Counted from the first letter of the stretch, positions 35,473 through 48,977 are shown. The stretch: DNA of 64,000 nucleotides from Lanius collurio (GCA_020086605.1 JACBWW010000002.1:31469287-31533286); one strand, 5' to 3'. Made by a program: numbers and translations. The notes: generated by a model not told the origin, from the letters alone.

Positions 35473-36294
35473 TGAATTTGTGCATCATTCTTTAGAAAGC
35501 CACTGCTCCCTTTGGTGTGTTGGAACAAACAGGAAATTTTCCGATATTCAATTTCAACTTAAATTTCCAACTGTTTTTTGAGGAAGGCACTGTTTGGGCC
35601 CATGGTTGTCTTTCCTTTTTTTTCTCTCATAAAGAATAGTAGCATCATCCTTCTACTTTCTTCTTCCTGGTCTGCATTGCCAAAACCTGCCATTAATACC
35701 TTAGCTTATCAAAGTGGTAAGGCCCAGAGAATTTCTCCCATCAGAAGTGGGTTCCAAGCTCTCTCTGCACTGTATTTTGATTGTTACAGCACAGTTTATA
35801 ATCCATTTTTAGTATTTCTGTCCAAAGTGAAAGAGTTGAAGGGTGGAGATGGGTGGGTCTATGAAAATGCAGAAAAGAACAGGTTGAAATACAAATATAA
35901 TAGGAAATATCACTTTTTGGAGGCAATCACAAGGTAGTGTTAGAGGAATCTGAAGTAATGTGCCCAGTGGGAACAATCTGAACTTATTTGTTCAAGTTGA
36001 AACTATTCTATTTGGACATCAGCTGTCTTTAATGGAAAGCTCACCAACTGATCATCTGGTTTAAATCTGCATAATTGGCCATTATACATAATGTATTTAA
36101 TTTACTTCAGGATAAAACTTTTAATCTATTCACATTAACACATTTTACAAGAAGCAGGAGGAGGGCACTCGGGCTATATGTGTGCATATCCCTTCCACAT
36201 CTCTGCATTCCTGTGCCTGTGGGTAACAACTCTGAGCAAGCAAAAGGTCCTGGGAGTGTGGGGAAGTATTTAATGTCCAGCCAAAACATCTGAA

Positions 36295-36312
36295 GCTGCT
36301 GCTGCTGCTGCT
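36295..36312. repeat. (GCT)6 trinucleotide repeat
   Basis: Six uninterrupted GCT (CAG on the minus strand) units. On the minus strand it gives a Ser or Gln run in short frames, but no coding context supports a gene. Confidence 0.9.
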
Positions 36313-36472
36313 TTGGAGGTTGAATCCTGCTATGGCAAGCAATGTTTGAACTTCTGGGTTGTGTGTGAATGCAGACAGGATTTTAGCACAAGAATTAGCA
36401 GAATGTATCCATCTACAGTCCTGCCTAGGCTGGGCAACACATAGAGACTCCCCAAAGTGTGCTAACTAAAGG

Positions 36473-36515
36473 TGCTGAAGAGGAAGATGAAGAGGAGTAT
36501 GAGTATGGAAGAAGT
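36473..36515. repeat. Purine-rich (GAAGA)n-like tract
   Basis: Almost entirely G and A (GCTGAAGAGGAAGATGAAGAGGAG...). In one plus frame it gives an acidic Glu/Asp run that stays open to about 36585, but with no start codon after the upstream TAG. I treat it as low complexity. Confidence 0.6.
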
Positions 36516-36554
36516 TTCCTTGAAAACACACTGGTCACTCTTCATAGCATTCAT

Positions 36555-36576
36555 CAGAAGGTATTGATACCTTCTG
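36555..36576. repeat. Perfect 10-bp inverted repeat, 2-nt centre
   Basis: CAGAAGGTAT (36555-36564) pairs with ATACCTTCTG (36567-36576) around TG. Near-symmetric site, function unknown. Confidence 0.8.
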
Positions 36577-37200
36577 TAGGCTGAGTTTGTCATGGGAGAT
36601 CACAGTAGCAGTGAAAGCAATGAAAAAGGTGTTTTTGGGGTACGGTATGAGATTAATAGCTCTTGTTCAGCGCTGATTTCTGAACTGCTTCTGGTGGCAA
36701 ATTACTGGGAAATGTCTCCATTTTAACATTATTCATGTTTAGATCACTTTTATGGAAACTGTGGCTTTGACACATTTTTGCTGTTTCCATTTCTGTGATA
36801 ATTTTGTGTATACTGTTCTAATAATCTATTGTATCTGACATTTTAGATTTTAGTTTCAAATTGAATCTCTACACATACTCATGTATGATTATTCAGTCTT
36901 ATGGAAGTATGAGTGAGAAAAATTGCTGTCTCTGGATTAACAGTAGTCATTATATATTTTAGCAAAGATAGATAAAATCTTATAATGGGTGAAGAGGACA
37001 AAAAATCAGTCAGGTGTTCATGACAAGAACAGGGACAAAACAAGGTGTTTGCTTACTCACAGAGTTTCTTCCCCTCTTTAAGCAGGAATTGACCAAGACT
37101 TTTCCAGTAGGGTTTTTTGGAGGAGGGAGAAGGAAAAATGGAAACAAAATTTAAAAATATCAGGAAAAAACCCATGGAAATAAACATACTTATAAATGTC

Positions 37201-37236
37201 TATGTGTGTGTATATATATATGTGTATATGCACACA
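37201..37236. repeat. TG/TA alternating purine-pyrimidine tract
   Basis: TATGTGTGTG-TATATATATA-TGTGTATATG-CACACA. Alternating pyrimidine-purine over about 35 bp, partly self-complementary, with potential for Z-DNA or a cruciform. Confidence 0.85.
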
Positions 37237-39161
37237 GGCATCTGTATGTAGTCAAAACCAGTCAAAGAGATTCCCTTTTGTTTAAAGGTTTGCTTGAGCA
37301 TAAGGAATTGCAAACTCAGGATCGTTTATCTGACTGATGTTAGTCCATGGATCTCTTCAAGAAGCTGACATGAGTCTATTTTTCAAGAAATTCAGTATTG
37401 GATCTGGAGGTGTGGGCAGTATAAAACAGAACTAAACCTTTTTTCCCTAAAGTTTACGTTTTGACTAACTACCTGCGTGAGGGAAGAAAAAAAATACTGG
37501 AAAAAATATTCAAACTTACAGTAGTTCCAACAGCCCTATTCAATACACATTTGGTATTCTTCCACAATATAAGGCAATTGGGATTTTATTTGAAATATCT
37601 TTCACACTTATTTTTGTTTTTCACTGATTTCTCTTGATCCCCAGTGTTTTTCATAAGTGACACATTAGAATTGAGGATATCTGTAAATTCTGATACAGCT
37701 GTGATGCTGACAATAGAGAGTTGAAGAACACTGAGGTCTGGTCATATTTTCTGTTGATGAGAATATGTTATGCTTTATAACCCACATTAATTAGGTAAGC
37801 ATTCCAAATGTAGGAGCTAAGAAAAATGTCTAGATCTTCATTTTAAAACAGTAACTAAAGCTGTGGTATTGGAATTGTCATCAACAAACCCGTGTTTAAT
37901 TCACAGGACCATGTAGGACAGCAGCCAGGTTCAAGCTCCAGTGTGAGGGAAATTGCATTAATTATGGTGAGGATATTGAGAGTCACCATGATGGAAGTAT
38001 TACGTAGCCTAATTTTTCAAGTTCAGAAAAATTAACTTGGCAGTTAAATTAGATTTGCCTTCAACAATAGCCAGGTAGAACAGAATACTGCAGGAAGAAG
38101 GAAAGACTTGAAAGCGACCTACGGCACAGGCAGGACCACCAGTGTAACATACCAGATTAGAAAAACTTAAGACTGAAATTGGAAGATTGTGCCATGATAA
38201 ATATCTTCTGTAAATCATGTGTTTTTTCCCTGTAGAACCATGGTCTGTTTTTCATTTTGTGCTTTCATTTTTGTTTTCTTGGCATTAGTGCTTTGTGTGG
38301 ATTGTTGGCCCATCAGGGACATAAATAGGGCTCAGGAGACATTGGTTGAATTCCTGGTATTCTTGAGCTTTCAGTGTGAATTTTAGAGTGTGATTTTTGT
38401 AACTCCAATTCTTGAATGTAATAAAAACCAAAATTTCTCTATTTCATCATGACATTGAGGCAAAAATACATCTAATATCCTTGGGATGCTCAGATATTTG
38501 GGCGGTAATGCCTATAACAATGGCTACCAGACAGGTACACAAATATCAGCTACTTCAGTTCAACCCTCCCTGTCACCCCCTGATATTTGGTTCAGCTGGC
38601 TGAGTTTTGGAATTTTATTTTGCCATGATGCATTAAAGTAAAAATTGATCACTTGGCCTCTTTTCCTCATGGATACTCCCACCTAATAAATTCATCTACC
38701 ATTCATGAGCCTTATGAGTTTCAGAAATTTCTAAAGCAGAAATATTATTTCAATCAGTGCAAAATAAAGCAGACCTCTCTATGCTTTTTACTGTATCATC
38801 TTGGAGACAGAAGGGCAATTTGCATTTTAGTATTCTTTTCTTGCAACCCTTTGATTTGAGAACAAGATTAGTCATTAGGTATAACCTGGTTTATACTGTC
38901 AAACATCTCTGGTCTAGGATTAAATCCAACAAAGTCACATAAGAAGATAGGGGGGAAAAAACTCCCAAACCCTTAAATAATTTAAACTCATTACTCTACT
39001 AATCTTTCCATTCTCCTAGGCTCCCTGGAGGTATATTACGAGGTAATTGAAAACACTTTAATACATTTTAAAGACATTTGAGATTAATGCAGGCAGCCCC
39101 TGGTAACTCTCTGCTTCTTTGGTTGTTTAGTAATAAGGAAGATCATCTCAGTAAAAGGCAA

Positions 39162-39174
39162 CCCCCCCCCCCCC
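39162..39174. repeat. C13 homopolymer
   Basis: Thirteen C residues in an AT-rich context, followed downstream by an AAAACAAAACAAAAAC stretch. Length may be uncertain, since such runs are hard to sequence. Confidence 0.9.
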
Positions 39175-41475
39175 ATATTAAAACAAAACAAAAACACCTG
39201 GAGATAATAATGTGCATTTACTGTCAGTAAGCACTAAAGCCACTTCACAGTGTCTTTGTTGTAATGAGAATTTGCTGAGCTTTAAGAGCACGTGCAGGGT
39301 GGGAGAGTGAAGTATCCGATGCTTAGTGCAGAGCACTGACACAGGGATGCCTCAGGGATCCAGTCTCCAGCTCCATTGTCCTGTGCACAGCCCTGTGGGA
39401 CATCTCTGGGAGTCTGTCTGATTTACCTTGTGGAAAGTGCTGCCACTATGTCTTTAACTCATGGAGCTTTAACTAATTATTGCTTTTAAATGACTTAGAA
39501 AACCTTGGATAAAGTTGCCATAGAAGTTGAAAATGTTGTTATTGCTTCAAAATTCTACACTAGGAAAGGTGTTTAAATATTGATTCTGATAGGTAGTGCA
39601 TTAGTACTGGAATTACACTGTGCCTGTAAAGCCTTTTGTGTTAAGGACAGCATAAAGGTTCAGTTCCCCAAGGAGAATCTAGGGAGGAATTATTTCAGTT
39701 TTTATTTCTAGTTAATAATGTATTTGACACCTGGCAGGCTGTGTTTGGGGATGAGTGTTCTTCAGAGAATCGTTGGACACTGTAGTGTGTGAGAACTGTG
39801 ATTTTCTGTTTGCAGTCAATTTATGTTTCAAAGCGACAGCTTCATCCTACCTGTAAATTTATTCCCGTGGTTGTGCTGCCTCTGCCAATTCGCTGATGAA
39901 GTCCGTTCCAAGACAGTTGAGCTCTTCTTGTTTTGAAAACAATACTTAAGTAAATAATTCCTATTTTTTAAAAATTCTTATCCAAGGTACCAGACAGACC
40001 AGGGAGTCAGTGTTGGGTTAGAGAGACTTTGGCTTCTAGATCACATGAATTTAAGCCTTGCCTTGGAGACTAGCACTTAAATTTTTTTCTTGTAGGAAGA
40101 CAGGCCAGTGGCTTACTGAAAAAGAGAGTTGCTTGGCTTCATTCCCGGGACATTTGTGCACCCAGGTTCCATGGGCTGTGTTTGCAAACCTGCAAGGAAT
40201 ACAAGATTTTGCAGACACACATCTTGCTTCTCATCTGAAAGCAGCCAGTTAGTACAGCAGGCCAGCAAAGAGCAGGGAATAATTGATCTCCTTTTACATC
40301 CTTATATCATCAGCACTAACTAACTCTGACGTCTTTAAAACTCTGCCACTTAGTGTTGCATAAGGTAAAACAGCTGAGTTATATACAGCAACATGCTTAG
40401 AAATTTATTTATGTAGGGTCTCTCTAGTGTCACTTGCTATTTACACAATAACATCCGTTATTTACAGATGTTAATACATTAAGATATTACTATGTGTTCA
40501 AGCAGGATTTTTGTGAGCATTCACAAAGACAGAACATCTCCCTAGAATGAACTGATGTTCCTAAATCATGGCATGGATTTGGGGAAAAATCTGAATTCCT
40601 GATTATGTGGATATATAGGGAGAAGTGGAGTTCCATTGTTCAAATACTTTTAGAGACAGGAATGGCTCCCAATTCACCATCCTTGTATTCCCATGTAGAA
40701 GCCTAGAAAAATGGAGCCAACACTGTTTTCCTGCTCCTCCCTCAGTTTACTCCCACTTCACCCGCGTTGTTCCTTGTAACACGGGAAGGAAAATGCAAAC
40801 CTGATAGACCTGGTTCTGCCCTGGCCCTTGCAGCGCTGCTTCTTACTGCAAGGAGAGAACCAGTGCCCACCTTTGTCAACTAGATGGGCACAAACATCTA
40901 TGGGGGAGAGATAAACAAGATTTACATATAGCTTGCCAGTGACCAGAAAATAGGACCAAATAGGTGATTTCCATTGACTTTCCTTAAAGGTTAATTTCCT
41001 TTATATTCATAGTCATGAAACTGGTTTCCTGAAACACTTTGGTGTGTTTAGAGCCTCATTCATGCACCTTTCCATTGGAAAAGGAAGAGTGTACAGCACA
41101 GCGTAGGTCCCCAGTATGTCACAGCTTTGTGTAACATCTCTGGGGCAATCACAGCAGTATCTTTTGAAAAGCATTTAAACACTATTTATTTTGAAAAGTA
41201 ATTTAATAGCTGTTAGGTAGGTAAGACCTAAGTCTTTGCAATTCATTTACTCTGTTTAAGCTCCCCATCCCCTGTTAAAATTACCCACTATGACAATTAA
41301 GGAGCTCTCATTTCAAAAGTGTAGGCTCCCACATAAGAGAATGGTTTTATTCCTGTCTTGATTTCAGCAGCATTAACAAGTTTTATGCCACATGAGGACC
41401 TACCCTTTGCATTGTAATGCTGTTGGAGGCTGATCATATTTCTCTACTGCAATTTCAACAACTGTAAAAAAGAAA

Positions 41476-41582
41476 TACTAATACTAATACTAATACTAAT
41501 ACTAATACTAATGCTAATACTAATAATAACAATAATAATAATAACCCAACAATAATAATAATGATAATGATAATAATGATAT
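41476..41582. repeat. Compound microsatellite (TAATAC)n-(AAT)n-(GATAAT)n
   Basis: Starts with about seven near-perfect ATACTA/TAATAC hexamers (one with ATGCTA), then AATAATAAC units and finally AATGATAATGATAATAATGAT. About 105 bp with period 6 changing to period 3. Likely polymorphic. Confidence 0.93.
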
Positions 41583-42860
41583 TGACTTGTTTACTTTAGA
41601 GGGATTTTAAAGGGATTAGTTGTGTTTATAATATGCTCTGAAATTGATGCTCTAAGGGCTATTAGGAAGCTGCCTTCCTGACAGCTTGACATATTTTCAG
41701 AGAGTAGCAGAGCAGCTGTATTAAGCCATTGAGCAAACAATCCCATATAAAATATCTAAATAATAGAATTTACCAAAAAACCCCATGAAAAGCCCCTCTC
41801 CTTTCTGTGATGCAATGAGATCCATTTCACATGTCTAATGCATCATTCATTGATCTGGACTTCCAGCTGGAATGCACTGGTGAAGAGCTGAGATATTGGC
41901 CTCCCTGCTGGATCAATGCTGAGCACTGTTGCTATGCACAGTAAGGGCACTGCTGAGACCCTGGCTGGTATTTCTCTGCAGAAAATGCTCAGCCTAATCC
42001 AGCTCTTTCTTGTCTCTGTGTAAATCTACAGTAGCACTATGGAAATGAAGAAAGACAGTGAACTTTGCATCAGCGTGACTGAGGTATGACCCAGATTCAT
42101 AAATAAGCTTACAGAAATTTGATAATAATTTAACCATCCTCTTCTGTGGCTAGAGAGGAATTGCCTTGTCATGATAGGGAGAATGACAGAGAGGTGAAAA
42201 TTCATGACTTCTTATCAGTGTACCAAATGACTGAGTTTGCTGTTACCAGGAAAGAGCAATTCTATGCCATTGCTTAGCAGCCTCAACATTCTACCATCCC
42301 TGTAGTTGTGACATTCATTTCAAAATTTGCATGTAGTTCCCATCAAAGAGATAAAAAAGCTGAAGTTCTGCTTTAATTATCTGAAGTTTAGCCAACAACT
42401 TGAAGATTGCACATAGTTTTTTGAGACTGAGTTTAAGAAGTCGTTTCACCTCCACTACTTTTAATTTTTTATAATTCTAAAATGCAATCAAAACTGTAGC
42501 TGCAATATTAGTTTGAATTAAAAAATGCAATAAAGAAACAAAAATTAAAAAAACAATTTTTTACAATTTTGCTTATAGTTACTCTTGAGTTTAGGCATCA
42601 AGTAAAAAATAACATAAATTTATGAACTAGTCAATTGTTGAAATATACAGTATTTAGGCATTGTCATCCCCTCTTTTTAGCCCTCTTTAGCTAAAAAACA
42701 ATTATTTCATATCTACTGTATGAATTTTATAACCCTAGATACTCTAATCTTCACCTAGGCTAGACAGCCCAAGAGCAAAGAGATGTAGTTGGCTGATGTT
42801 AGTCCCTCAGTGTCTTGTTTCTTCCTCACACTAAGCTGGCATCTGATGCTGGGGAATGTG

Positions 42861-42890
42861 TACATACATATATATATATATATATATATA
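42861..42890. repeat. (TA)n microsatellite
   Basis: TACATACA followed by about 11 TA units. Self-complementary and unstable in principle. Confidence 0.92.
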
Positions 42891-45595
42891 AAATCTTTTG
42901 CTGTGAAAGTCTGAATTTTTTCACCTCTGCATTTATTCTGTTAGACCTGCTTCAGAGAAGGCTGCCAAACTCTGAAAGTGATATATTTCTATCATGGAGA
43001 ACTGTGTTCCTCATAACATTTATTTGCAGAAAGAAGCTGGCTAGAAGCCACTGTTTCACAGGCCTTGCGTAGATGTGGGCTGTTCTGTGGGGGGTACAGA
43101 ACAGTGTAGGTGGACTCTTGATAATGGACTTTTTGGCAAGATCTGTGAGGTGCTCTACTTATTCAATTAGGGATTTTTGCTTCAATAATATACTGCTATT
43201 CCATAGCACCCATGCTGCAGGATGCTCACAAAGCTTCCATGCAAAAATATTAGCTGGTGCAGAAATAGCTGTAACCTTCTGCTCAGTTTCATGTCCCATG
43301 GAGAATGTAGTAGAAGTCAATTCTATGCACTGCATTACCTGCCAACCGATTTCTGACTGTGCTTTGGGACCTGAGTAGTATCTATGAGAAGCTGAGACCT
43401 GGCTGCCTTGGAAATGGCTTTTTTTATCCCCATTTCCAGCAGGATAATCATGCAGGATGTTCTTTTTGGCTTGTTCAGGAGCTGAAATTTGAAGTACCTT
43501 GGAACAATTTTTTTTTGTCAATGCACCATGCTGCTTCAGATTTTTCACTTGAGCAGAATCTTGTCTCTTGCCTCCAGGACTGGTGCCTCAGAAATAGTCA
43601 TGTTTGTCCAGGCATCTTGCAAAACTTGCAAAGATTTTGATGACAAGGAGATTGATGACAAGGTCAGAAAATACTATTTTTGTCTTTTGAAGTATGAATG
43701 TAAAAGGCAGATTCTAGTTGTCTGGAAGAATGCATCAAAATAAATGACCAAGTAGGCAAATGAAGACACAGCTGGGTAAAAGGTATGTATGAACAAGTTT
43801 ATCAGAAAAGCTTGAGTGCATTCAATGTTTTTTGAACTTCACAGAAGTTGCCAAAGTGTTTTTGGTGTTTTTTAGTAACTGCTTATAAATATATGATTCT
43901 AATATGATGTCAATGGTCATTAAAAATTTAATAAAGACCTTTACCTGTGGGTTTATTAAAAGGAACTTTTAGGCTACTGTACAAATTATCAGTCTACTAT
44001 ATGTGGCTTGTCTGAAAACTGATTTATCTCTCCAAATCCTAAAGAATTTTATTAGTTGTTCTTTTGCCAATTAAAGAGTTAAAATTTTGCTTTGCTGTAG
44101 GTTTTACAGAATCCTCAGTTGACATCAATGCATTTAATATTTTCTTGTTAATAGAGGGATTGTATGTACTAAAAATTTATTTGTGCTGTTTGAAATAAAA
44201 AAAAAAAAAAGAAAATGTAATAATATTGTATAGATTTCAACTCTAAAGATAAAGGGCACATACCAGTATTGTCATCCTATTTGTTGAGAATCAGATCATG
44301 CAACTTCTCTCATCCAAAGGGAGTTAAATTAGCATAGCTAATAATAGCATAACTAATGAAAAGAAAAAACTATTTAACACTATTTAAAAATCTGAATTAA
44401 GAATGTTATCACTATTTTAAACAGAAGTATTATGGGGATAGAATCCTATGATACTGAAGTAGAGTGTGTGGTTATGCACTTCAGGAAACAATTATGATTT
44501 GGCAACAGTGATGGACCAGATGCATTTATTAATAAGTTTCATACAGTAATGATTGAAATACCTCCCAATTAATATCTCCTGTATGGAGTAAAAATTAAAA
44601 TAAAAAAAATAAATAAATCCCCTTTCTCACCCCAGAAGTTTTCCACTATTTTTTTAACTTTTGGTTCCAAGCTCATAACTACTAAATTATAGCTTTTGAT
44701 ATAAAGCACCAGTTAACAGTGATAAATTGTAGCATTTTTCATTTAATACACAGGAAATCTGGAATTATGTTGTGTAACAGCTGAGGTTGCCTGTAAATGA
44801 AGAAAAAGCTTCTGGCTCCACAAGTGCCTATTCCCTTGCGTTTTTCCCATATAACTCCGTAGACAAATATGAGGGCAGTGCATTCTGCAAGAACATCTGC
44901 CTTTCTTGGGATGTCATGCCAGTTGCTGTTGGGTACTATGAGTAAAATGTCCCAGTGAACACACTGACAGAGCCACTTTTGGCTTCAGTGACATTCATCT
45001 GTCAGTAGGGATCACTGAATTCTGTTTCTGTTGTCTTATTTTGGTATTGTGGGATAAAAGCCTGGGCATTAATACTTAATGCTAGTAATAATACTAGAAG
45101 CAAGTGTGTACAAAGACTTTTTAGATCATACAGGAGACTCCTGATAGGCAGTATCCAAGCTCCGAGCTCTGAATGAAGCACCAAGGCACAACAAACGTTA
45201 TTATAGTAATAATATCCCACCTGTCCCCTAACTTTGTGAATTATATGTTGGTTCTAACTTTGCATTACAAAGGAGTATGTGTGCTGGGACTTTGTTTACG
45301 TACTTGTTTATACAATTCTCTTCAAAGTGCCATGTGCAGATAAATGAAAATGAAGATTCTTCATTCCCTCCCTGTACTTCATGTGCTTTTAAATACCAAT
45401 GACCCATTGCCTCTCATTACTATGTCATGAAATTTGATGCAACAGGGCCAGTTTAGTGGATTGAAAGATCTGCTGATGAAGATCTTAAATTTATATAATG
45501 TGAAGTTTAGGGCGTGCAGGTCCAACTACAATTAATCTTGTACATTCTTGCTATGCCAAGGATTTGGAGCTGTTTTGATTCACTGTTCCTGTCCA

Positions 45596-45620
45596 TACCA
45601 GATGTGGAATGCATCTGGTA
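45596..45620. repeat. Perfect 9-bp inverted repeat, 7-nt loop
   Basis: TACCAGATG (45596-45604) pairs with CATCTGGTA (45612-45620). About the length that may occur by chance in a window of this size. Confidence 0.6.
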
Positions 45621-46938
45621 CAGGTCGGAATCTGACATTCTGGTTCAATTCTTTCTGGAAGAATCTCACTTGTTTGCACCAAGTAAACTCTGTGAATGTG
45701 ATCTGTGCTTGGTGAATGGGTACACTGAGAAGAGTCACCAAACTGTCACCAAATGCCCTGAACCCTAATGATAATGATAATGTAGGTACAGCTTATGATT
45801 GTTTTTCTCACCTCTATGGGGTCTAAACTGACAGTAGGAAATGGTAACTTCACACCAGTTTGAGCCTTTTAATTAATTCTCTGTAGATGCCAAAAAGCCA
45901 GAGGGAGGCTTGTGCTAATAACCATTCATAAGAGCTAAGGTGGTTCTGATCTCTACTGGTAATACAGAGGGAAATAGCTATGTTACTCTTCACTAGTTCA
46001 GGGAGCCACTCAGCCCTCTGTTCAGCTGGGTTCCAAAAAAAAGAATAATTAAGAAATAAAAGTAAGTTGTTACTACAGGTTTAATTAAAGTTCTGAGCTA
46101 ATTCACAGTGCAACTTCGGGTCCTAATAACAACAGATCTAGAGTCTAATTACTGTCATACCAGGTGGTCTGCTTTATATCTAATTGCATCCCTTGAGCCT
46201 GATATATGCCTGGAAAGTCAAGTCTGTTTCCAGTAGAATATAATTTTATTATAGGTAAGAAAAGAAGGACAGAAATAAAGACTGCTTGCAGCTTATCAAG
46301 CTCTTGTGCCTTGATCTTGCTCTGAAGCTTCCTACTGGAATTTTGAATGACAAAATATATTGACACCTTTTCAAACTCACTCCTTCCAAAGTTGCACACA
46401 AGTTTTATGGGAAGAAGACCTGAGTAGATAGTTCAAAAATAGATAATGATGAGTAGTGTTCAAATTAAGACAGTAGGAAGAGGGACGATAGGTGATGCTA
46501 AATTTAATAGTGGTTCAAGAATACGTGCTCATATTTGTCACCCAGGACAAAACTCAAATATTCTTGACTGAAAGCATAAAAAGAAGGCTTTCAGCAATAC
46601 ATAAATTAGGTTCAGCATCTTTGGTGCTGGTTTCTTCTCTTAAACAAGCAGGATGGAGTTGTCTCCTGCTTGAACATGTGGAAAGCTTTAATGCACACAT
46701 ACATATGGGGTTGAAAGGTTATTCTGCAAAAGAGTCTGGACCTGTAGGAAAGGGTATTAGAGCAGAGAGCAAAGCTTTGGCACTGACCAATAATACTTGG
46801 AAACATAAGGATAAGTGAAAATCTGAAGGCAACCACTTATTTTCCCCATTATCTGGGATGTTGGGCTTCTATAAAGAACATTGATTTAGTGTTTGAGAGT
46901 GAGTGTCAGCAATGAGGCAGACTAGGTCTGGACACAAA

Positions 46939-46974
46939 ACACAGTTGTATCAAAAGACACAGTTACATCAAAAG
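46939..46974. repeat. 18-bp tandem duplication
   Basis: ACACAGTTGTATCAAAAG (46939-46956) is followed directly by ACACAGTTACATCAAAAG (46957-46974), two transitions apart. A recent local slippage event. Confidence 0.85.
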
Positions 46975-47999
46975 AAAAAAAAAAGAAGTGCTTTTAAGGG
47001 CCTTGGATCAAGTCTAAGAGTCTACTGAGCCAGTGGGCTTGCAACGTAAGATTTTTGCAATAAATGATTAATTATTAGACCTCAAAGAGGTATATTGTGT
47101 GAACTAAAAAAAACTCTTACTATTTCACTGGCATCTGTTAGTAATTTTGCTGTGGGCAAATCAGGGAAATTCCTTTTTTCTTGTCTTTCTTTGGTAGTGC
47201 TATTAGCTGGACTTCATAACCTACTCAGTGATCTGCTCAAGGCAAATGCAATTGTGAACAATTTTTGACTTGAGATACAGTGAATTTAAGCAGCAAGCTA
47301 GATATTAATTTTCAAAGACTCAAAAGATTTCTAATGGTGTATTTTGAAAGAGGGTTTAAAAAAAAGACTAAAAGAAGTCAATTGTAATCTTATGGCTGCC
47401 ACTAAAATGTTACTATTTAAACTTCTTTTGCCTTATGGTTAACTAGTAAACAATTATTCCTCAAGAGACAGAGTCTGAGGGCAGACTGTATTTATACCAC
47501 TTGAAAATCAATGGTAATATACTGAGTTCCATTTAGGCTATCTGAACACAAACATCTTCGTAACAAATCTATTTCCCAAACACATCCTTTCAGATCAGAC
47601 ATAGGTTTTAGAACTGTTTCTTTTTTAGCTTGGAGGAAGAAAACTGCACGTGTGCTAAAAATGAAGTGGGAAAATAGCTGAATTATTACACAAAGAAAAG
47701 TTTTTGTTGGCACTTTCCAAAGTTTATTATTCAGTGCTTTATACAAATGAATCAAAATAACAACACTGCATTGCCTAGGAACACATGTGTTCATAAACTC
47801 TGCTCATATGGAGATCGAGAAGCTTGGATTTAGTGAAAGAAACCCAGTTTGGGTCATGTTGTCTCAGAGGACCATCCTGTGAGAGCACTGCTTCCTAGGA
47901 CTGGGGGCCAGGATATCTCAACACCAGCCCCACACATCGAAGACCTCCCTGGAATCAAGCTGAGGCAGGGCTGGGAATGGAAGAGGCTGAGACCCACCT

Positions 48000-48392
48000 G
48001 CCTACACCCACCCTCCTTTCAGGCAGTTGTAGAGGATAATGTCACACTTGAGCCTCCTGTTCTCCAAACTAAACACCCCGAGCTCCCTCAGCCATTCCTC
48101 ACAGCACTTTTGCACCACACCCTTCCCCACCTCCATTGTCCTTCTCTGGACACGCTCCAGCACCTCAAGGTCTTTCCTGCGGTGAGGGGCACCGAACTGG
48201 ACACAGCACTCAAGATACTTCCTCACGAGTACAGGGGACAATCATTTCCATGGTCCTGCTGGCCATACTATTGTGGATATAAGCCAGGATGCCTTTGGCT
48301 TTCTTGGCCACCTGGGCACGCTGCTGCCTCATGTTCAGCAGGCTACTGACCAGCAGCCCCAGGTGCTTTTCTGCTGGGATACATACTCTAGT
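48000..48392 (-). mobile_element. CR1 LINE, internal ORF2 fragment, frameshifted
   Basis: Minus-strand reading gives the end of the CR1 reverse transcriptase region. From about 48380 it reads RAQVAKKAKGILAYIHNSMA and MEMIVP. After a frameshift near 48235 it continues as VLVRKYLECCVQFGAPHRRK, DLEVLERVQRRT, EEWLRELGVFSLENRRLKCD and YNCLKGG. The order matches the conserved CR1 ORF2 block (SQVAKKANGILACI ... VLVRPHLEYCVQFWAP ... LEVLERVQRRA ... LRELGLFSLEKRRLRGDL). Both the 5' end and the CR1 3' terminus are missing, so this is an internal remnant about 390 bp long. Plus-strand frames here, including a 166-codon one (47849-48349), are antisense and not genes. Confidence 0.92.
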
Positions 48393-48977
48393 CATGCTAA
48401 ATAATTTTCTAAGAGGCCTATTCCAGGGAATAGTTTATTTTTTTGTTTGTTTTTTTTAAATTTTGCTATGGCTTTGTAGAAGAGACAGATCAACCACTTG
48501 TAAAATAAGCTAAAAGAAGGGTTAATTAACATGAAGTCTAAGGAGAGGGTCTTAAGGCAAAATATGTGGGGAGGATGACTAAACATTTTATCCTAGTATT
48601 AGTACAAAGAGAACAAATTTCAAAAATGCTTGTGAGTCTCTGTCATGGGGAGCCTCTGGCTTTTAGGTCAGGTTGCATGATGAAATAGTACATCTGCAAC
48701 ACTGAAGTCAGTCACAGCAAAAAATGCTCTTTTTGGTCCTAGCAGTGAAATCACCTCTTCCTGTTAGCTTCTTTCCTTGGAGTTAGTTTTGAAAAGCACA
48801 TCTTTCAGAGTTCTGAAAAACTGGCAAAAGCCCCTAAGCCTTAGAAGCTGAATTAGTGTCACCACAGACAGACTGCCTGAAATATGACTGTCGATGATGT
48901 CAGTGGCTGGATGTGTAGAGCTGGATGTTCAGGCAGGGAGTACAGCACAGGGGGAGGGATACCAGAAATATGTGCTC

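Larger units (their letters stand above)
35473..41475. other. Unique noncoding DNA with simple repeats
   Basis: No gene recognised. It includes (GCT)6, a purine-rich tract (36473-36515), a 10-bp hairpin (36555-36576), a TG/TA tract (37201-37236) and C13 (39162-39174), listed separately where useful. Frames reach 119 codons (35578-35937 plus) without recognisable content. Confidence 0.55.
41583..47999. other. Unique noncoding DNA with simple repeats
   Basis: No gene recognised. Contains (TA)11, an A14 run (44197-44210), a TAAA-rich spot (44590-44617) and an 18-bp duplication (46939-46974). The 43073-43745 interval has several overlapping open frames of 84-129 codons on both strands (see findings). 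A 9-bp hairpin is at 45596-45620. The GC-richer 47850-47998 directly precedes a CR1 fragment but does not itself match CR1. Confidence 0.5.

Noticed and set aside
36425..36590. Acidic Glu/Asp-rich reading frame
   Set aside because: Created by a purine-rich low-complexity tract, with no ATG after the preceding stop codon.
47849..48349. 166-codon plus-strand open frame, the longest in the window
   Set aside because: It runs antisense to a CR1 ORF2 fragment. CR1 antisense strands are often open because of codon bias, and the translation has no family resemblance.
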